Of a stretch of 64,000 nt of DNA, positions 60,766 to 64,000 are shown piece after piece. Below the pieces are notes generated by a model. The model saw only the letters and a program-made list of their open reading frames with translations. It was not told the origin of the DNA and did no database searches. This stretch comes from Telluribacter roseus (GTDB taxonomy: Bacteria > Bacteroidota > Bacteroidia > Cytophagales > Spirosomataceae). The DNA is taken from contig NZ_JAFEUV020000022.1 of NCBI RefSeq assembly GCF_017355915.2, positions 1 through 64,000 of the forward strand, written 5' to 3'. The number at the start of each line of letters is the position of its first letter. Position 1 is the first letter of the stretch. The translations under genes and the position numbers were made by a program.

Positions 60766-61132
60766 TCGTATTATGCTCTGCTTCCAAAAAATCAGTTAGC
60801 CTCTTTTTTGCCCAGGCCAGGGCTATGGATAAGGCCAGTCCCTGCAAAGCGCCGCCCATAGAGCTGCTGCTTTCTTTACGTGGCTTATCCGCAACGGGTT
60901 TGTCTTCGTTGGGTAGCAGGGCTTCCATCATCAGATATACGCCCGCTACTACTCCTCCGATCACTATAGCATGCTTACCGTAGTAGATAGTATCGTCTTT
61001 TACCTCACCCCACTGTGCTTCGATCTGCGCCCGGTAGTGCTCTGCCAGTGCCTGTAATTTTTTCTTTTGTTCCTCTGTATCAAACGAAAAGGGCTGATAG
61101 CTGGATGATGTATTATCAAACGTGAAACTCAT
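60746..61132 (-). CDS. Small membrane protein coupled to GGGP synthase
   Basis: A 128-residue protein of no family I can name. The N-terminal part is helical and charged (FDTEEQKKKLQALAEHYRAQ), followed by one TM helix (HAIVIGGVVAGVYLMMEALL), a Lys/Ser linker (KPRKESSSSMGG) and a second hydrophobic helix (LQGLALSIALAWAKK). It resembles small accessory inner-membrane proteins. The 20-base overlap with the following GGGP synthase gene suggests coupled translation and perhaps a shared role in membrane-lipid work; no direct evidence for that is visible. Confidence 0.7.
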   Translation of the reverse strand: MSFTFDNTSSSYQPFSFDTEEQKKKLQALAEHYRAQIEAQWGEVKDDTIYYGKHAIVIGGVVAGVYLMMEALLPNEDKPVADKPRKESSSSMGGALQGLALSIALAWAKKRLTDFLEAEHNTNAQSEL

Positions 61133-61291
61133 CAGATAAGCGTACGTTAGTAGCGTCGGGGGTTAAAATTAAAGAAAAGTAATGAATTGATCGAAGGGAA
61201 CAGTACGCATACCCTCTGTTTTATGCTCTACCCTACCTTTATCCCTGTATTATTCTGGTATTGTCAGGTACTATATAGTAAGCCCGGCTCT

Positions 61292-61627
61292 TTAGTCCAG
61301 AATAGCCCCCAGTATAGAGGATACTACCGAGACAATAAGGCTGAACAACAAGGCTGAAATGAATCCGCCTACATCAAAGCCAGCCACCAGGAAATCTACC
61401 AGATATATGATAAATACGTTGACTACGAAGTAGAAAAGGCCCAGCGTCATGATCGTTAGCGGGAGGGCCATGATCTGGAGGATAGGCTTAAGAAAGGTGT
61501 TGAGTAAGCCTAACACGATAGCTACAACAATGGCTGTGCCAAGGCCATCAATATACACGCTGGGCAGTAGGTTTTCGGCCAAGATAACGGCCAGGGTATT
61601 AATGACCAGACGAATCAGTAAGCTCAT
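61292..61627 (-). CDS. Phage_holin_4-family small membrane protein
   Basis: A 111-residue protein with four hydrophobic helices: LIRLVINTLAVILAENLLPS, VVAIVLGLLNTFLKPILQIM, LTIMTLGLFYFVVNVFIIYL and a Gly/Ser-rich last helix. The LNTFLKPIL block is typical of the Phage_holin_4_2 (PF04020-type) family, which despite its name is mostly chromosomal and of unknown function. It begins 12 bases after hisIE ends, so it is probably co-transcribed with the histidine genes. No lysis or phage genes are near. Confidence 0.85.
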   Translation of the reverse strand: MSLLIRLVINTLAVILAENLLPSVYIDGLGTAIVVAIVLGLLNTFLKPILQIMALPLTIMTLGLFYFVVNVFIIYLVDFLVAGFDVGGFISALLFSLIVSVVSSILGAILD

Positions 61628-61639
61628 ATTCGAAAAAGT

Positions 61640-62254
61640 TTAGCGGTGACGAGTGCCAAGTACGTCAATTACCTCATCCAAATCAACGTTTTTGTGCTCC
61701 AGAAGTACCAGGAGATGGAAGAGCAGGTCAGCTACTTCGCTCTTAAATAAATCCGGATTTTCGTCCTTTGCTTCTATTACGACCTCTACTGCCTCTTCCC
61801 CAACCTTCTGCGCGATCTTGTTAACACCACGTCCGAATAGCTTGCTGGTATAGGACTCCTCCGATGGATTTAGCTTACGCTCCCGGATTACCTGTTTCTG
61901 CAGATAATTAAGGAACGACGCTTTACCGGTATTTGTTTCGCCGAAGCAGGTGTCAGCCCCGGTGTGGCAGGTAGGGCCGGCCGGATCGGCTTTGATAAGT
62001 ATCGTATCTCCGTCGCAGTCGACCAGGATCTGCTTTACGTGCAGGAAGTTATCCGAGGTTTCGCCTTTGGTCCAGAGGCGCTGCTTGCTACGGCTGAAGA
62101 AGGTTACCTTGCCCTCGCCCTGGGTCTTTACCAGGGCATCCTGGTTCATGTAGCCCAGCATCAGTACTCTGCCGGTCACGGCATCCTGCACTACGGCGGG
62201 AATAAGGCCGTCCGCTGACTTAGCAAAATCTATGGTAGTAAGGTCTGTATTCAT
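61640..62254 (-). CDS. hisIE: Bifunctional phosphoribosyl-AMP cyclohydrolase / PR-ATP diphosphatase
   Basis: A 204-residue fusion. Residues 1-115 are HisI: VLMLGYMNQDALVKT, WTKGETSDNFLHVKQI and the metal-binding DCDGDTILIKADP with CHTGADTCF. Residues 116-204 are HisE: LFGRGVNKIAQKVGEEAVEV and VADLLFHLLVLLEHKNVD. It catalyses steps two and three of histidine synthesis. It follows hisF by 80 bases in the same operon. Confidence 0.95.
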   Translation of the reverse strand: MNTDLTTIDFAKSADGLIPAVVQDAVTGRVLMLGYMNQDALVKTQGEGKVTFFSRSKQRLWTKGETSDNFLHVKQILVDCDGDTILIKADPAGPTCHTGADTCFGETNTGKASFLNYLQKQVIRERKLNPSEESYTSKLFGRGVNKIAQKVGEEAVEVVIEAKDENPDLFKSEVADLLFHLLVLLEHKNVDLDEVIDVLGTRHR

Positions 62255-62334
62255 ATCTGGGAGAAATGGGTAATACTCTATAAATCTGAATGTATTTGCT
62301 CAAAGCTAACACCTAATCATCTAACCGCTACTAC

Positions 62335-63114
62335 TTAATTTGTCATCCGCATGGGGAGGTCGTGCTCGCGCAGGTAATTTTTCAGGTCAGGAATAGGAAT
62401 TTCTCTGAAATGAAAAATACTGGCGGCCAGTCCGGCGTCGGCTTTTCCGGCTGTAAATACCTCCCGAAAGTGCTCCATAGTACCCGCTCCGCCCGAAGCG
62501 ATAATCGGAATATTGGCATTGGCCGAAATGGTAGCGGTCAGCTCCAGGGCGAAGCCGTTCTTGGTACCGTCGGCATCCATGGAAGTAAGCAGTATTTCGC
62601 CCGCACCGCGACTTTCTACTTCCTTGGCCCAAGGTATGGTACGTAGCTCGGTAGGCTTACGGCCGCCGTGGGTGTGCACAATGTGCTCCTCGGGCATACC
62701 TTCACCCAGTGAAATGTAGCGCGTATCAATAGCTACCACGATGCACTGACTACCAAACTCAAGGGCCAGCTCCGTGATCAGGTCCGGGTTGCGTACCGCC
62801 GCTGAGTTGATCGATACTTTATCCGCACCCGCGTGCAGCAGTGCCGACACATCGGCCTTGGACGATATGCCCCCTCCTACCGTAAAGGGAATATTAATGG
62901 TATGTGCTACGCGGTGCACGAGCTCCAGGAGCGTCTTTCGCTGCTCAACCGTAGCCGTAATGTCCAAGAACACCAGCTCGTCGGCCCCCTGCTCGGCGTA
63001 CACGGCTGCCAGCTCTACGGCGTCGCCCGCGTCGCGCAGGTTCAGGAAATTAACCCCCTTGACGGTGCGGCCATCTTTTACGTCCAGGCAGGGTATGATT
63101 CGTTTTGTCAACAT
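62335..63114 (-). CDS. hisF: Imidazole glycerol phosphate synthase, cyclase subunit
   Basis: A 259-residue half-barrel-repeat TIM barrel. The two catalytic Asp strands are [16 protein letters not shown] and [14 protein letters not shown], and the phosphate sites give [11 protein letters not shown] and [12 protein letters not shown]. It uses ammonia from HisH to make imidazole glycerol phosphate and AICAR. It follows hisA by 13 bases. Confidence 0.96.
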   Translation of the reverse strand: MLTKRIIPCLDVKDGRTVKGVNFLNLRDAGDAVELAAVYAEQGADELVFLDITATVEQRKTLLELVHRVAHTINIPFTVGGGISSKADVSALLHAGADKVSINSAAVRNPDLITELALEFGSQCIVVAIDTRYISLGEGMPEEHIVHTHGGRKPTELRTIPWAKEVESRGAGEILLTSMDADGTKNGFALELTATISANANIPIIASGGAGTMEHFREVFTAGKADAGLAASIFHFREIPIPDLKNYLREHDLPMRMTN

Positions 63115-63127
63115 AGGTCAAGTTGAT

Positions 63128-63850
63128 TTAAGCCAGAAAGCGCTTCAGCTCGTCCAGCGAAATGCGGTTTTCGTAGATGGCTTTCCCAATGATCACCCCG
63201 TACAGGTTCATTTCTGCCAGTTTCTCTACATCCTCAATACCACTCACTCCCCCGCTGGCGATGATGTTCAGCTCGGGGCACTTGTCCTGCAGGTTGCGGT
63301 ACAGGTCGTACGAAGGCCCCTGCAGCAGACCGTCCTTGGCTACGTCAGTACTGATGGTATAGCGAACGCCTTTCTCCACGTACTCTTCCACAAAGTCATA
63401 CACCCACAGTGTAGTACCTTCCTCCCAGCCGCTTACGGCTACCTTCTCATTACGGGCGTCGGCTCCCAGTATAATCTTATCACCGCCATACTGAGTTAGC
63501 CAGCTTTCAAACAAGTCAGGCTGCTTGACGGCTATACTACCGCCCGTTACCTGCTTAGCCCCACACTCAAAGGCGATGCGCAGGTCTTCGTCCGACTGTA
63601 CACCACCACCGAAGTCGATGTGCAGGCGCGTCTTGGACGAGAGGGTTTCGAGTACTTTCCAGTTGACAATCTTCTTGGCCTTGGCGCCGTCGAGGTCTAC
63701 CAGGTGCAGGCGGGTCAGGCCGGCATCTTCAAACTGCTGAGCTACTTCCAATGGATGCTCGTTATATATTTTTTTCTGGCCGTAGTCGCCCTGGGTGAGG
63801 CGTACGCACTTGCCCTCAATGAGGTCAATAGCGGGTATAATCTGTATCAT
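63128..63850 (-). CDS. hisA: ProFAR isomerase
   Basis: A 240-residue TIM-barrel isomerase homologous to HisF: IIPAIDLIEGKCVRLTQGDY at the start, then DFGGGVQSDEDLRIAFECGA, and the second catalytic strand TDVAKDGLLQGPSYDLYRNL with ASGGVSGIEDVEKL. It opens the ribose of ProFAR in histidine synthesis. Its ATG overlaps the hisH stop codon (ATGA type), showing translational coupling. Confidence 0.96.
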   Translation of the reverse strand: MIQIIPAIDLIEGKCVRLTQGDYGQKKIYNEHPLEVAQQFEDAGLTRLHLVDLDGAKAKKIVNWKVLETLSSKTRLHIDFGGGVQSDEDLRIAFECGAKQVTGGSIAVKQPDLFESWLTQYGGDKIILGADARNEKVAVSGWEEGTTLWVYDFVEEYVEKGVRYTISTDVAKDGLLQGPSYDLYRNLQDKCPELNIIASGGVSGIEDVEKLAEMNLYGVIIGKAIYENRISLDELKRFLA

Positions 63851-64000
63851 AGCGTCAGGAAGTTATGGAGAATTTGCTGGCCTATGTGTCCGCTGATCTC
63901 GCAGTGGAACTGGGCGGCGTAGAAATTGTCTTTGTGCAGCATAGCACTGAACGGGCGGATGTACTCACAGGTGGCTACGGTGTACTCACAGACGGGCGCG
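63847..64000 (-). CDS. hisH: Imidazole glycerol phosphate synthase, glutaminase subunit (C-terminal part)
   Basis: The minus strand from the window edge reads the end of a glutamine amidotransferase, including the strand YAAQFHCEISGHIGQQIL just before the stop at 63847-63849. In HisH the catalytic His and Glu lie in a QFHPEKSG motif, here QFHCEISG, so both residues are kept. The protein continues beyond base 64000 and only about 50 residues are visible. It supplies ammonia to HisF. Confidence 0.9.
   Translation of the reverse strand, partial: APVCEYTVATCEYIRPFSAMLHKDNFYAAQFHCEISGHIGQQILHNFLTL

Noticed and set aside
61292-61627. Prophage or lysis module suggested by a holin-type protein
   Set aside because: No endolysin, tail, capsid or phage regulator is near; this family is mostly chromosomal and here follows hisIE directly.

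Overview
The window looks like a chromosome segment of a pigmented, gliding-lineage Bacteroidota bacterium, most likely order Cytophagales. The reasons are the type IX secretion genes porU and porV, the gliding lipoprotein gldB, a phytoene desaturase/phytoene synthase pair, a Bacteroidota-type tyrosine recombinase, bacterial geranylgeranylglyceryl-phosphate synthase, several -7 boxes of the TAnnTTTG type, and almost no Shine-Dalgarno sequences. I cannot name a genus from sequence alone.

Region 1 (about 1-18,981) is an integrated accessory island, visibly richer in A+T than the rest. It ends at a 25-base fragment of a tRNA or tmRNA 3' end (18,957-18,981), right beside a tyrosine recombinase gene and an uncharacterised gene transcribed with it. 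Its cargo is a dense set of immunity-type proteins: a STAND NTPase with a TIR-like front end, a SLOG-TIR protein, a TPR-S-trypsin protein, and a six-gene minus-strand operon (16,028 down to 5,251). That operon encodes a DRGH nuclease, a trypsin/LCAT-like hydrolase fusion, a TIR-TM-DRGH nuclease, a TIR-TM-WD40 protein, a DUF4071/TPR-S protein and a protein with three Rossmann-type domains beginning with a TIR. Most modules occur in at least two proteins, which suggests one interacting system. It matches none of the named TIR systems I know (no ThsA-type Thoeris effector, no CD-NTase). This is the best candidate here for an undescribed system.

Region 2 (about 18,982-21,624) is nearly gene-free, A+T-rich DNA holding several strong hairpins, one possible structured RNA and one small XRE-type regulator. 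It may be debris from earlier integrations at the same site.

Region 3 (21,625-64,000) is ordinary core chromosome: a heme-binding PVC-type dehydrogenase-like lipoprotein; a five-gene heavy-metal efflux operon with its two-component system (RR, HK, outer-membrane factor, adaptor, RND pump); a membrane MutS-like ATPase; an MsbA-like ABC exporter; gldB; an ECF sigma factor next to crtI-crtB; the three-gene proton-translocating transhydrogenase; an alginate-lyase-like protein; gatB; a TlpA-type thiol-disulfide protein; proC; purB; an aquaglyceroporin; a zinc-site-less M16 protein; porV and porU; a SprT-like protein; GGGP synthase; and a histidine operon (hisH-hisA-hisF-hisIE) that runs off the right edge.

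Coordinates rest on reading frames, start-codon judgement and visible motifs. Domain names are recognised by eye, not by database search.
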